64,000 bases of DNA from Lineolata rhizophorae (taxonomy: Eukaryota; Ascomycota; Dothideomycetes; Lineolatales; Lineolataceae), in NCBI GenBank assembly GCA_010093515.1, contig MU001695.1, forward strand, positions 274,157 to 338,156, read 5' to 3'. The first letter of the stretch is position 1. The number at the start of each line of letters is the position of its first letter. Of this stretch, positions 50,661-61,627 are shown piece by piece. The notes beneath the pieces are model-generated. The model was not told the DNA's origin, did not search any database, and saw only the letters and a list, made by a program, of their open reading frames with translations. Position numbers and translations under genes: made by a program.

Positions 50661-51247
50661 TTTCGGGTCAATGGGGAAATGGGCAAGAAAACTCGTGTTA
50701 GACAGGCTGCGGAGCGTTGGGGAAACGGTTGATGCGGGTGTGCGTGTGCTGCAGATTGTAGAATTATACTAGATAGCCGAGTAATGCGATGCGCATTTAG
50801 TGATCTAGCCCGCTGGCACGTCGATGCTTCGAGGGTTTACACGGTGTACAGATTAGCGCTAAGGGCTCATGGCAAGTTCTAATTTCATTCAGTTCCTAAT
50901 CAGGCTATTCCTGTCCTCCATGCCTGATGCTGCAGTCGCTGCCCCAGCCTCGACAGTCCAAGCGTCCGATCTCATCAAACTAATGTGCCATGCTCTCTTG
51001 CCAGCTCTCGGTCCCAGCAGCCAACTATCGTGAACCTCCCCCCGAATTGATGTGAAAGTGTGTTTATTCCTCCCTCGTTCCTTGCAATTCCAAAACTCGT
51101 TCTCGACAGCCAGAGCAAACAAATCAAAAAGGTCGTCGTCCAGAGGGGCATCCCAGCCGTAGATCCGTATTCCCCGTTTTCGGTACCCTGTCGTCTCAAA
51201 ATCGGACCTCTTCGTCCCAACCCCCTATTCATCCCGAGGGCCACGCT
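50661..51247. other. Intergenic, convergent 3' flanks
   Basis: About 590 bp between RPN7 and the next minus-strand gene. Nothing is recognised. Confidence 0.5.
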
Positions 51248-52410
51248 TCAATTCGTTCGCCTCCCGAAAGCCGACCTAATGCGGTCCACGACGTTCTCAC
51301 CAATAGCGGCCAGCCTATCCCGACGCCGGTTGCGCTCTTCCGTCTGTTCTTCGGTCGCACTATACGCCGGCGGGGGGGTGCCTGGCCGATATGGCGGCGC
51401 CGGCGCCGGCCGCGGATCCAGCAGCGCGCGTCCTCCGATACGCGGGCGGCGCCCAGCGCGGTGGCCGGCGGCTGCGAGATTGGTCTGCGCGCGGCCCTGG
51501 TCCGGTGGGTTGATGTTGGCGACCGGCGAGGGAGGAGACGGCGGCGGGACCTGCGGCTGCGGCCAGGGAGGAGTAGCGGGCGAAGCCGGGCGAGTAGGAG
51601 GTGGTGGGGGGGAGGAGAAGGAGGAGGAGGAAGGATGGCGGGGCGGGGAGGAGAAGGATGAGGAGGAAAGGAGAGGCGCGGCCGGAAGTAGCCCTCCCTG
51701 ATCAAGCCCCGCAGGGCAGCCTCGGGCGAGAAGCCGGAGTCGGCAGGGGCGCGCTCCGGCCAAGGCATGCGCACGAGCGACGTCAGGCGCGGGATCGAAA
51801 TCGCGTTCGTGCGGTGGTGGCCGGGGCGGAAAGGGGGCCGCGGAGGCGGCGACGGAGCGCGCCATCGGACGATTTGGTAGATGGAGCGGCGGGGTTGGTT
51901 GTCGTCGTCGTTCCCGCCATCGTCGGACCGGGCGACAAGCGTGTCGCCGTCCAGCTCATCGTCGCCGTCGTCGTGGCCGCCGTCGCCGTCGTCGTCACCG
52001 CCGTCATCGCCGTCGTCATTGTCGTCACGCTGCTGCTGCTGATGTTGCGGCTGCTGCTGCTCTAGAGGAAGCGTAACTATCAACCTGCCGATTTCAACGC
52101 GGCCGTTCTCGCGGAGTAATTGCCTTAGGCGCGCGATGCTCACGCGCGGAGTTCCTTCTCCGCCGACCGGCTCGGCTTCATCGTCGTCGTCGTCACCGCT
52201 GCCGCCGTCGCCGCCGCCCGCCGAGTCCAGCCAGCGGGCCACCCACCCGCCATGGAGGCGGTGGTGCTCCGCATGGCGCTCGAGCGCCGCGCGTAGGCCG
52301 GGCAGGTCGACGACGGGGCCCGGGAGAGTGAGGGTGGTGGCGGGAGCGCCGTTGGACGCCAGCGGCGAGCCGGCCGGCGTGGCGTTGTCGGTACGCCCCG
52401 GTGAGGACAT
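51248..52410 (-). CDS. Hypothetical protein; intron or frameshift in a CT-rich stretch
   Basis: The first frame runs from the ATG at 52410: MSSPGRTDNATPAG, an LPGLRAALERHAEHHRLHGGW segment, an acidic Asp/Gly run, then RSIYQIVRWRAPSPPP and RLTSLVRMPWPERAPADSGFSPEAALRGLIREGYFRP. The last part is in another frame and ends PAYSATEEQTEERNRRRDRLAAIGENVVDRIRSAFGRRTN at 51248. Two models connect them. One is an intron 51557-51774 (GTGCGC..GCAG, 218 nt, CT-rich 3' half), giving exons 51775-52410 and 51248-51556 and 314 aa. The other is an indel in the CT-rich tract around 51600-51690. I do not recognise the family. There is no signal peptide or membrane segment. Confidence 0.5.
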
Positions 52411-53539
52411 TTTCTCTCTTCTAATTTTGAGGGGCAGCAGTAGAAGGTGAGGAGGGATAGAGAGAGAAAGGTTGTGGAAGAGAGGGAGGAGGTAAGAGAA
52501 GGGAAGAGTGTTGATATTAGGTCTTTTGGGCTAATGTCAGGCGTTTCGCTATAGGCTCAATTCAGAAGGGACGCTTGCTTCAATCGCTTATTGGGTGGAT
52601 CTTCAGTTCAGAATAGGCCTGAAGGCAGGGTGCGCTTGCTGCAAGTGATGCTGCTGCCTTCATGTCTATTTGAAGTCTATTCAGAGCCACGTGGCTGGCA
52701 GGGCTAGTGCTGTTGCTGCCTTATTGTGTAGGACCATCCAAGAATCGCCCTTGGATCATGGGTTTGAAGTGAACACATTATGGCAGGCAATCAGAAGTGG
52801 CTGCCTTTGAATGTTGACATGTGAACTAGCATTGAAGGTCGAAACAGGGGAGTTTCAGTGACGAATGCTAGGAAGGCATTGGATGAACTAAATGCTGGTG
52901 CACAATGCTATCTCATTGCAGAACGCCGAGCAGCATGGGTAGGCAGATCATTCGCACAGAGAGGTGAGTGCATTTTAGTTAACTGGGCGCTTTGTAAGGC
53001 TCTGAGCAGCTACTCATGGCACAAAGTAAAAGGTGCGATACATCCGATGCCTCGTATATCAAGGTATACTCATTATATCTGCCGAGAATACTGCAACTTA
53101 GACACTGTTATGTTTAGCAGTCTGTATACGGCTTTGAAAATCCTACTTGGTGGATAACTCTATCAAAAGATCACATCATGAATAACGCGTTCTATTCTAG
53201 TAAGCGCTTAGGACCGCCATATAGCACACCCTCCTCTAAAGGAAGTGCGCTATGAGGGTCAGTACTACAAGATACATGCAGTTCTGTATGGAGCAGCTAA
53301 TGGACCACCTGGCCTTTTGGCTAGCAAAATGTTCTAAGTGGAGCTTCCCTTCTTCAACTCCACCATCGTACAGAAACTAGTCGTACACATCTTCGCATCT
53401 CATGAAACACTCGGTATCCGCAGGAGGCAATGCAAATCGAGCCTAACAAGAGCAGTGCAAGCTGGTGATCGACTCTCTTCAGCACCTTCGCACCCGCAAC
53501 CACTCTCAGCTTCCCTTTCCAGCCTTAATGGTTCTTCCT
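52411..53539. other. Intergenic, no gene supported
   Basis: About 1.1 kb of moderate to low GC. Short direct repeats of GTGCTGCTGCC-like words occur at 52640-52720. A short open frame at 52858-53157 shows no domain. It may be decayed DNA. Confidence 0.45.
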
Positions 53540-54562
53540 TCAGTCGAGGCCCGTATCCATTTCATTGTCAGATTGCCCGCTAGTGTTCGGCTCCTCGTGT
53601 TCGGACTCTTCAGTATTAACGTCGTCAGATTCAGATTCCTCACTCTCTGAATCGCCATACTCAGAATGTTCCAAAGGGTCGGATTCGAGGCCGTCAGAGC
53701 TGCTGGATTCATGGTCATCGTCTTCGAATTCGCAAAGCGTGTCCGAGTCGTCGTGTACGCTCTGCTGCTCGCTATGTGGCGGCGGCCTGTTGTTTGGGTC
53801 CGGCGGCGGCGGCTCAGGGGCATTCGATGCCGGAGGGCCACGAGCGATGACCATGTCCTGCCCCACCGTCTCGTAGCGCGGCAACGGATCGACGCGGTGA
53901 TAGAACTCGTCGAGCGTCACCAGCGGGCCTCCCCTCTCGCGCTCCACCATGTACAGGCCCGGCTCGCCGTATCGGTGTGTGGCTGCTCCGCGACGCGCCC
54001 GTATCCGGTCCATGGCGGCCGGCAAGCCTTCCTCGTGGAAGACGAGCTCCGTCGCCTCGATGTGCGGGCCGACGACCGTGGGCCCGGAGCGCCGGCTCCG
54101 AACCGCGTTGACCCAGTGCAGGTACAGGGCCGGGCCGGCGACGTCGAACCCGTCCACTGCGAGGGGCGGCCGGCCCTGATGCGGCGCTTCGACGGCGCGG
54201 ATGAGCTCGCGCTGGTCGCACTCCACGTAGAGCTGCTGCGATGGGTTGGCTGGGAGGGGGCGACGAGGCGGCGGTCCGGCCGGGGGTCCGAAGACAGGGT
54301 GAAGGAGTTGAGCGGGCGGGCGTGCCGCTGGTGCCATGGAAGTAAGAGCGGTGGCCGGCGAGGAGCCCGATGGCGCCGCCGCCGCCGCCGATGTCTCCTC
54401 CCCACGACGAACGGGGCTTTGGGAGCGCCCCCGAGATGCTGGGCGATCGCCCTCACGGTCTGGCTCCCGCTGGCGTAGGAGGCGCCCCATCATGGCCCTC
54501 ATGCCCTCCACGTCCCTCTCGATAGCTTCGCGCATCCTGTCGCGAGTGCGACGGAATGACAT
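53540..54562 (-). CDS. Hypothetical protein with acidic C-terminal tail
   Basis: Single exon, 340 aa from MSFRRTRDRMREAIERDVEGM at 54562. Residues 1-35 form a charged helix. 40-125 is Pro/Ala/Ser-rich. About 125-250 is an ordered-looking core (LYVECDQRELIRAVEAP, PALYLHWVNAVRSRR, THRYGEPGLYMVERERGGPLVTLDEFYHRVDPLPRYETVGQDMV). The last 75 residues are Ser/Glu/Asp-rich (SESEESESDD), suggesting a nuclear or chromatin-type acidic tail (weak inference). Third-position GC is consistent through the core. Not recognised. The neighbouring minus-strand gene at 51248-52410 is also acidic and unrecognised, but I see no clear homology between them. Confidence 0.6.
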   Translation of the reverse strand: MSFRRTRDRMREAIERDVEGMRAMMGRLLRQREPDREGDRPASRGRSQSPVRRGEETSAAAAAPSGSSPATALTSMAPAARPPAQLLHPVFGPPAGPPPRRPLPANPSQQLYVECDQRELIRAVEAPHQGRPPLAVDGFDVAGPALYLHWVNAVRSRRSGPTVVGPHIEATELVFHEEGLPAAMDRIRARRGAATHRYGEPGLYMVERERGGPLVTLDEFYHRVDPLPRYETVGQDMVIARGPPASNAPEPPPPDPNNRPPPHSEQQSVHDDSDTLCEFEDDDHESSSSDGLESDPLEHSEYGDSESEESESDDVNTEESEHEEPNTSGQSDNEMDTGLD

Positions 54563-56936
54563 GTTTGGGTGGACGAATGGAGATGGAAGAGGCCTGATGG
54601 AGGGTGGTGGTGAGGGTTGGAAGCTGGACGAGAAGGATAGATCGTGACAAAAGATATAGGACGGCAGGTGCATAGGATGTGATGCGTTGCTACGCGCCGC
54701 AGTTAGTCGGTTAGCAGACTTAACCATGGGCTCGTGTGAATCGGACGGCGGCCTCACTCGCGGACGCAGGGTTGGGTGTGCGTTCTGGTTAACTCAGTTT
54801 ATCCAAGTGATCGAATCTGTGCATTGGATTGTTATTAGGAGATCTCGCTAGGTATTGCAAGCTGCTCTAGCTACACGATAGGTTGGTATATATGCATAAT
54901 CTCAAGTTGGGCTCCTGACTTATTTACTCAATAGGAATGTTGATCTGGAAAAGTGACTTTAGGGGATGTGTCGCACGCCGCTGGTGCGTTGGCGGCATAT
55001 GGCAATTGATATGGTTCATCTTGGCAATCGCACTTTTGCATTCTATCTTTGTATATAGACACGTCTAGAGACCGCAAGCAGGTATGACTACTTAGCTATC
55101 TAATAGGTTTGCAAAATTAGCATTAGGTCCCTAGCTACTGCCGAGGTATCTGATATATGTGAAAGTTTTATGAACATACAGCTACACGTTGCCAGCGGCC
55201 CGATTGCTTAGCAAAGAGCAAACGCTATGCCTAGCTCCTGCTACTATTCATAGGCGCGTACCTTCACAGCAATTTACCATGCGGTAAACTAGGCAGTATC
55301 ATTGTGCCCAATCATAACTATGACCACGTATTTGTCCTGCGGCAGTACATTATATAATCGGCTACGCTTTTGCACTACGTGATGTATTTCGCCTCCTTAA
55401 CCAATTTGGAATTTCATCCACGTAGAGTAACTTGTTTATTAAGATTATGTCGCTTGCCCAGATATGAATGTAAAGCGTAATTCAAAGGATATCTATATAT
55501 GTTAGTATAAAAAAAGCACTATAGTTCCTGAGTTCAGGTTCGAACCCGTTGTCTCTTTCTACATCCCAACAGCTACTTTCTATAAGTTACAATCTGCTTC
55601 TTTGCTAGGAGCATGGCTTGTGTAACCAGACAAAAAGGCATTTGCTCGTAAAAGGTACTAGATGCAGAAAGTGTAGTGAAGTATGTCTTGAAACGTTGTT
55701 CACGGTTTCGCATATCAGTCTACAGTAGAGTGATTGACTATGAAAACGCTCATTACTTTCTTTCGATCTTCTGCTGGTGGGTAGGCTACAGGGGAACAGG
55801 GAATATGGACAGCCAAAGCGTTATAACTCTTAGTAGGCTATTACTCTATCCTATGTATAAAATTACTTGTGGAAATCGTCCTCGAGACTATGATCATGAC
55901 CCTGCTAAGGGGAGGGTGGGGAGGATTGGGGTTATTTAGAGGCGTGGAACTCCAAAAACTCCTAGCGGTAGGAGCAATGCGTTATTGCAATGTGTAGAAG
56001 CATGGAAGCTAGATTCGCAGACTTTCCCGTTCGACTGGATACCTTAAGCGATCCCTGGGTGGCATATCTTAGGAACTATTTGCTGCATTAGCAAATATGC
56101 TGCTAGCGCACTGAAAGTATACATACCACGAATATCTTGTGTGTCGGTGGCGATGCTACCCGCTAAGAGATATATACTTCGCTTTGTATAACCAGCAATT
56201 CCGTTAAGGCCACTACTCAGGAGTGAGCACACATAACCAATTGTCTTCGCCTATACTGCCACCAACCCACTGTCCAGCAAACAAAATTCTATGTTAGTTT
56301 TTATTTTAAGCCCACACTTCCAGTTTGTATATATCAAGCTTGCAAGGGTGTAAGAGCTAATAATAACAAAACATTTCAACCACTCGCCATCTGGCCCTCT
56401 AGGGCGACGATTTCGCTTTTCCTAACATACGACCTGCCCCCATCCTGAATCTTTGAGAATCCTTGGGCTGGTCCCCGCTTTCCACCCACGAGCAAAACCC
56501 AAAAAAAATCAAGAACATTTCCCCACTGCGTTATTCTGACAGCTTTTTGCCCCGGCAATACGCAACTCCAACGATCCTTAATGCAACCACCGAGCTGGAG
56601 GAAGTGAAAATTCCCGGCAAAAGCGCAGCCAAGGGCAAACACAATCATGATGGCACGCAGCGAAATCTGCAGCGCGCTCGTGGGGTGCACGGCTAAGTTC
56701 ATACCCCCCGGAGAAGGGCTTCCGGCGGTTTCGGGGCGGATCACGGCGCGGGAGTCGTGGGGTGGTGGGTTTATGGAGGTGGCTGCGGACCCCGGGGGGG
56801 GGGAGGATACTGAATGTGGTTCTGGGACAGGCGAAGCGCGAGCGTTTTGCGCGGATATGTGCTAGCTTGGCCGAAGGTGCTGTAGCGAGGTGAACGGCGT
56901 GCCAAAAGCGGTTGTTCCCTGAGGAAGGTTTGACGG
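54563..56936. other. AT-rich intergenic DNA
   Basis: About 54780-56400 is AT-rich and TpA-rich with no long open frames, like RIP-mutated repeat remains. A tRNA-like fragment (GTTAGTATA...GGTTCGAACCC) lies at about 55499-55548. 56376-56744 (minus) contains one open frame with a hydrophobic segment that I do not consider a supported gene. Confidence 0.5.
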
Positions 56937-57192
56937 TGTCACGGGCCCCTATTCACCAATCTACATTCACCTAGAACTTTCCAGTTGTTACTCTAAGTGT
57001 TACCGCAAATAACGTGATCTATGCGTGTTACTGCTGCCGGGAACTTTCCTGGCCCATGTATATAAGGCCCGTCCGGCCCACTATTCTTCCTTTCCTTCTC
57101 TTTTCTTTTTCTTCTTTGTGTAAGCTCTTGTCAATTAGCTCGAATTCAAGGTTTTCCTTCGGGAATTTCTGCTTGTCTTCCAGACCGTGACA
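56937..57192. mobile_element. Solo LTR of an LTR retrotransposon
   Basis: 256 bp bounded by 8-bp inverted ends TGTCACGG and CCGTGACA (TG..CA). It is flanked on both sides by the direct repeat GACGG (56932-56936 and 57193-57197), a 5-bp target-site duplication. A TATA element (TATATAAG, 57059-57066) lies inside, followed by a pyrimidine-rich tract, as expected for an LTR promoter. No internal coding region or second LTR is visible in the window, so it is a solo LTR left by recombination between two LTRs. The superfamily (Gypsy or Copia) cannot be told from the LTR alone. Intact ends and a perfect duplication suggest a fairly young insertion. Confidence 0.82.
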
Positions 57193-59350
57193 GACGGTGG
57201 ACAGGCGAGAAGATTATGCGCCCAGCCGCTCCTGAATACGGCGGAGAATTGGAAGAAGTTCTAGCTCAGGTCAAAATTAAACCCAGCCGCGGTCCACCTC
57301 CTATTGAATATGATGCTCATGGTGCGGTGTAGTCCCTGGCAATGCTCTTGGTGGTGTCTCATTCTGCTATGGTAGTAATCGCGTATCACGTGTAGCTCGC
57401 TCGGACTTTGTCGATCTATGAAACAATAGCACCAGTACGCGCTGTATAGGGAATAATAGAATGCCGGAGCAAGAAAAAGAAAGAAAGAAAATGATGTTAC
57501 TATGGAAATCAAAACGCCTAAAGGAGTGAAGGGAAGAAAAAAAATAAATTTCGTCTTGCAATCAGGAGGAGTCGAACGTACCGCACTCAGGATTTGTCTT
57601 GACACCACCTCAAGGGTGGCTATGGCTGAGTGTGCTTCTCCTGAATGCAAGACTGACCTTGACCGGGAACAAACCAATAAATAAAGCCAATGAAACGGAG
57701 AAAAATAAATGTGCGAGATATGAGAGGTTCAATTGCCGACGACTGACGCAACGGGCGATTCACCGTGCAGCGTGCCCACGGCCCTAGCAAAGAAAGCGGA
57801 CTTATTCACTGCATTTTTATTTTCCGCGCGTCACCATAAATGACGACTTTCCGAGCACCGGAGCCGGTGCAGGGCGCGTCACATACACGCAAAAAGGGGA
57901 CGGGATCTCGAGGAGCACATGTATTCGACTACGAAGAACCGGCTAGCGGGCAGGCTCGTCGTCTTAAAGTTTTGGGAACTAGTGGGCGCCAAGGTGCGAA
58001 GGCGCCAAGGCGGGCCGGCGTCAAATAGAACTCGCACGCTATTGGTCGAGCCGCGGAGCTCTGTCGCGGGGCTTTCCCTTTTGCGGCCACCGGGCCCACA
58101 CTGGTACGGTTTTGGTGCTGGGCCGTTGGCTGGCAAGACGTTTGGAGGACGGTTCCGCGAGTCGGCCCGATCCGTATGCATGTACCGCAGAAGGAAGTAC
58201 CCACCTACATAGCAGGCGAGGAAGAGGGTGCTCCTTCCTCTCTCCGCCCGGCCGTACTCCGTATGCACCCTCGGAGTGCTCCGCCAGCCCTGCCTATCCC
58301 AGACCCGCTCCTTCCTATATCCTTCGCACATACCCACCTACATACGTAGTACAACCACCGAAAACGTCCGTCCCGCAGTGCCGAACCTGGCACACCCACA
58401 CACGCTTCCCCCCTCCCCCTGGCCGCGTACGTAGTAGAGCCACCTCAGCCCGCAGCGCGGCCCATCCAAGCGCTCGGGTCCGGCGTCCCCCAACCGAACG
58501 GCTTCGCCGCACAACCGCAAACCGTGCGACCCTCGAGCTCGGCCCTCCTGCCTCCGTCCGGCCTGCCCTCCGCACGCCCAGCTCCCCGGGCCGCGCCACC
58601 CTTTACACGCTGCGGCCGCGACGGACAGCGAACACATGCCCGAGTACGGGCGCCGTCGGAAGCCCGGCCAACGCCTCCTCGAGGCCCTCTCTCGTCCGCC
58701 CGCAACCACCTTGTGCGCAACGCATGCCTGCGCACGAGCAGCGCGTGCAACGGCATAGCCGCCCGGGGCGCGCGCGCCCTAGGTCTCCAAAAACTGCCGC
58801 GCCGCTCGCTTCGCGTCGAACGAGCCAAAAAAGCCAAGGCGGGGCGGGCGCGGAAGCGGCTGCGGGAGATGCCGTTTTGGGCGGGGCGCGCCGCTCGGTA
58901 CATAGGTACTGTACATACATGGGAGGGGGTGTGGGTCGCGGCGCCCCCGGGGGGGGGGAGGGCAGGCGGCAAGACCCGAGTGCCCCCCCCGCGCGCGGCT
59001 GCGCGGGCGGGCGACTGCGAGAGCGACTGACTTGATGTCAATCCATCGACGGACTGCGAACGAGCGAGACGAGAGTCCCGACAGTATGGGTATTTGTTGT
59101 CTCGTCGAACCGGGGGAACGGCGACGGAGGTGGAGGAGAAGAGGGATTCTTCTACCCCCTCTTCTGCCCCGGTCGTTTCCTTTTTCTCTTTCTCTTTCTC
59201 TTTTCATTTCTTTTGGCCTTTCTGTAGGCTTGGCTTGTGTGACCGTCGTTCTCGAGGTGCCGATTGCTGATTTCGGACTTTTAATTCCCTGCATATTCTC
59301 GGCCCTTTCCGTCACGCAAACGAAATAGGGACCCGTGAGCCACAGCAACC
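57193..59350. other. Intergenic, methyltransferase 5' flank
   Basis: About 2.1 kb. Contains the hairpin repeat at 57553-57653, TAC/GTA motif clusters at 58195-58440 and 58895-58925, and a GC-rich stretch 58440-59030 whose open frames look compositional. The CT-rich tract at 59140-59215 lies in the promoter of the downstream gene. No gene is supported. Confidence 0.5.
57553..57653. repeat. Hairpin-forming inverted repeat
   Basis: Arms GTCTTGCAATCAGGAG (57553-57568) and CTCCTGAATGCAAGAC (57638-57653) are complementary at 15 of 16 positions, with partial pairing continuing inward (CGCACTCAGG against GGCTGAGTGTG). It could be a small MITE or a structured RNA. No clear target duplication was seen. 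Confidence 0.7.
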
Positions 59351-60986
59351 ATGACGTCTGCTGCCGTGGATCCTGAGCACGCGGCCACCCACAACGTCGA
59401 GGTCGACACCGCTGCGATCGGGGTACGTGAAGAAAAGAATCGGGCTCGATGGCGGGTTGCCAGCGGAGCCTGAGCAGCCCATCCTTGTCCGGGAGCTCCT
59501 GCTGCGCAATGCAAGGGGGGACGAAAATGTGATCAGTCGATTTTGCTGATTAAGTTTTCTGCGTACGGAGTAGAGCGATAGCGATTCGGCCTATGACGAG
59601 GGCGAACTGTACGTGCGGCAGGGGTCTTTGATCCTTGTGGAAGCATTTGCGTGCTTATTTCGGATAGGATTCCATTGTAGCTGACGAGAATAAATCGAGC
59701 AAAGGAAGAGCTACACAACCAGTCTCGCGTCGAGCGTTTTGAACTTCCCCGTCGAACATGGCCGTCGCTACCACAAGTTCCGCGAGGGGTGTACGTACCG
59801 AGTTCGAGTTTTCTTTAATCTCACTTCTCAACTCCCAACATGTAAAGACCGAAGAGACTGAAAGGAAACCCCCGCTCGCGCAGCCTACAACTTCCCCAAC
59901 GACGAAAAAGAGCAGGACCGCCTCGACTTCATGAGCTACATCACGCGCCTCATGACGGACGGCAAGCTGCACCAGACGCCGTTCCCCAAGTCGGCGCCGC
60001 CCAAGCGCATCCTCGACGTGGGCACCGGCACCGGCATCTGGGCCATCGACGCGGCCGAGGAGTACCCGGACGCTGAGGTTACGGGCAACGACCTGTCGCC
60101 CATCCAGCCCAAGTGGGTGCCGCCCAACGTGCAGTTCGAGGTGGACGACGTCGAGTCGGAGTGGGCGCCGCGCGCGGCGCCCTACGACTTCGTCTTCGCG
60201 CGCTACCTCGCCGGCAGCATCAAGGACTGGCCGCGGCTCGTGGGCCAGATCCACCGCAACACGAGGCCGGGCGGCTGGGTCGAGTTCCAGGACTACGCGG
60301 CGCCCTACAGCCAGGGCGGCGCCGCCAGGCCCGACTCGCCCTTCTTCCGCATGTACGACCTGCTCACCCAGGTGATTGGAAAGATGGGCAGGGAGATGTG
60401 GCCGGGCCCGAAGCTGGAGGGCTGGGTCAAGGACGCCGGCTTCACCAACGTGACGCACAAGGTGTTCAAGCTGCCCATCGGGGCCTGGCCCAAGGATCCT
60501 ACCCTGGTTAGTTTTTTTTATTTTTATTTTTATTTATATTATTATTATCTTTGGTCGGGGTTTTGAGGCTACCCAGTCACCACCATTTTAGCGTTTATGT
60601 CGCGGAAAAGAGCGGAGCAAACTTTCTCCCCCCCCCCCCCCCCCCTCAAACAGCTAACAGCTAACACAAACGTAGAAATACGTCGGCGGCCTCAACCTCG
60701 TCCAGTTCCTCGAGGGCTGCGAGGCCTACATCATCGGGCCCTTCACCCGCGGCCTGGGCTGGACCATGGACGAGTGCCAGGTGCTGCTCGCCCAGGTGCG
60801 CGACGACGTCAAGAAGAAGAACGTCTACTACCTCGCCGACTAGTGAGTTGCTTGAAAAAAACTGCCCTCCCCTCCCTTTTCCTGTTTTTTGCGCAGAGGG
60901 CCATGGCCTGCCGGTGCTAGGGCCGTGCTGACGCGCCTTTCTCCGGCCAAAGCCACGTTGTTTACGCGCAGAGGCCGCCCGAGTGA
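59351..60986 (+). CDS. LaeA-like SAM-dependent methyltransferase
   Basis: Six exons, 59351-59422, 59574-59608, 59705-59790, 59884-60506, 60676-60842 and 60953-60986, giving 338 aa in continuous phase. An acidic N-terminus (SDSDSAYDEGELKSYTTSLASSVLNF) and GRRYHKFREGSYNFPNDEKEQDRLDFM match the fungal LaeA/UMTA-type family. The SAM-binding motif I is ILDVGTGTGIWAID, followed by GNDLSPIQPKWVPPNVQFEVDD, YDFVFARYLAGSIKDW and RPGGWVEFQDY. It ends YVVYAQRPPE after a Val/His variant. Members act on diverse or unknown substrates, some as regulators of secondary metabolism; no gene cluster surrounds this one, so its target is unknown. Two acceptors are AAAG. Confidence 0.88.
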
Positions 60987-61627
60987 GGTCGGGTTTGGGG
61001 CTCTCCGGTCGGGTCTGACGGGTAACCGCGCCCGAGACCGTGGTATCGAGACGTTGGACCCACGGGCTTGGGGATTTTTAGATGGGTTGAATTTCTGGGT
61101 GTCTGGGACACATGCATGCATGGACGACGTAATGATTAATTCCATATAACCGAAGGCCAAGCGAAGGCTCGAGCAATCGTTTCGATATCCATTCGATCAA
61201 GTCTTGCGAATAAGTCTACAGCAAAACGGCCCGAACCCGGTTCTAAACGGTGAAAAAAAAAAGCCATTTTTTATAATCCCAATTCCAATCCCGTGGATCG
61301 GTCCACATGCAAATCGATGACTTTATCCGTGCGGGGCTTTTGTGAACAAATTTCCCATTTAGGTAAGAACGCATAAGCGGCCAGGGTATACAGGATTCGA
61401 AAAAGGTCTAAGAACACCGGCAAAAACGTCCCATCTATCAAAAAAAAAAAGCCCAACTCTTCAATCTAGCAACACCAGTGTCCATATACCCCCCTAAACT
61501 CCAGGCCCAGACCCAAAAACGAAACCACAAAGGCGAACAGAAAGGAAAATGCAACCCCTTACACACCCGCCGCATCCNNNNNNNNNNNNNNNNNNNNNNN
61601 NNNNNNNNNNNNNNNNNNNNNNNNNNN
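60987..61627. other. Intergenic, convergent 3' flanks and gap
   Basis: 3' flanks of the methyltransferase and DUG2. An assembly gap at 61578-61627 hides the end of DUG2. Nothing else is recognised. Confidence 0.5.
61578..61627. other. Assembly gap (50 N)
   Basis: A run of N that removes the last codons of DUG2. Its true length is unknown, so the frame beyond it cannot be trusted. Confidence 0.99.

Noticed and set aside
58440-59040. Overlapping open frames upstream of the methyltransferase
   Set aside because: Open in three frames and both strands because of composition; no recognisable protein.
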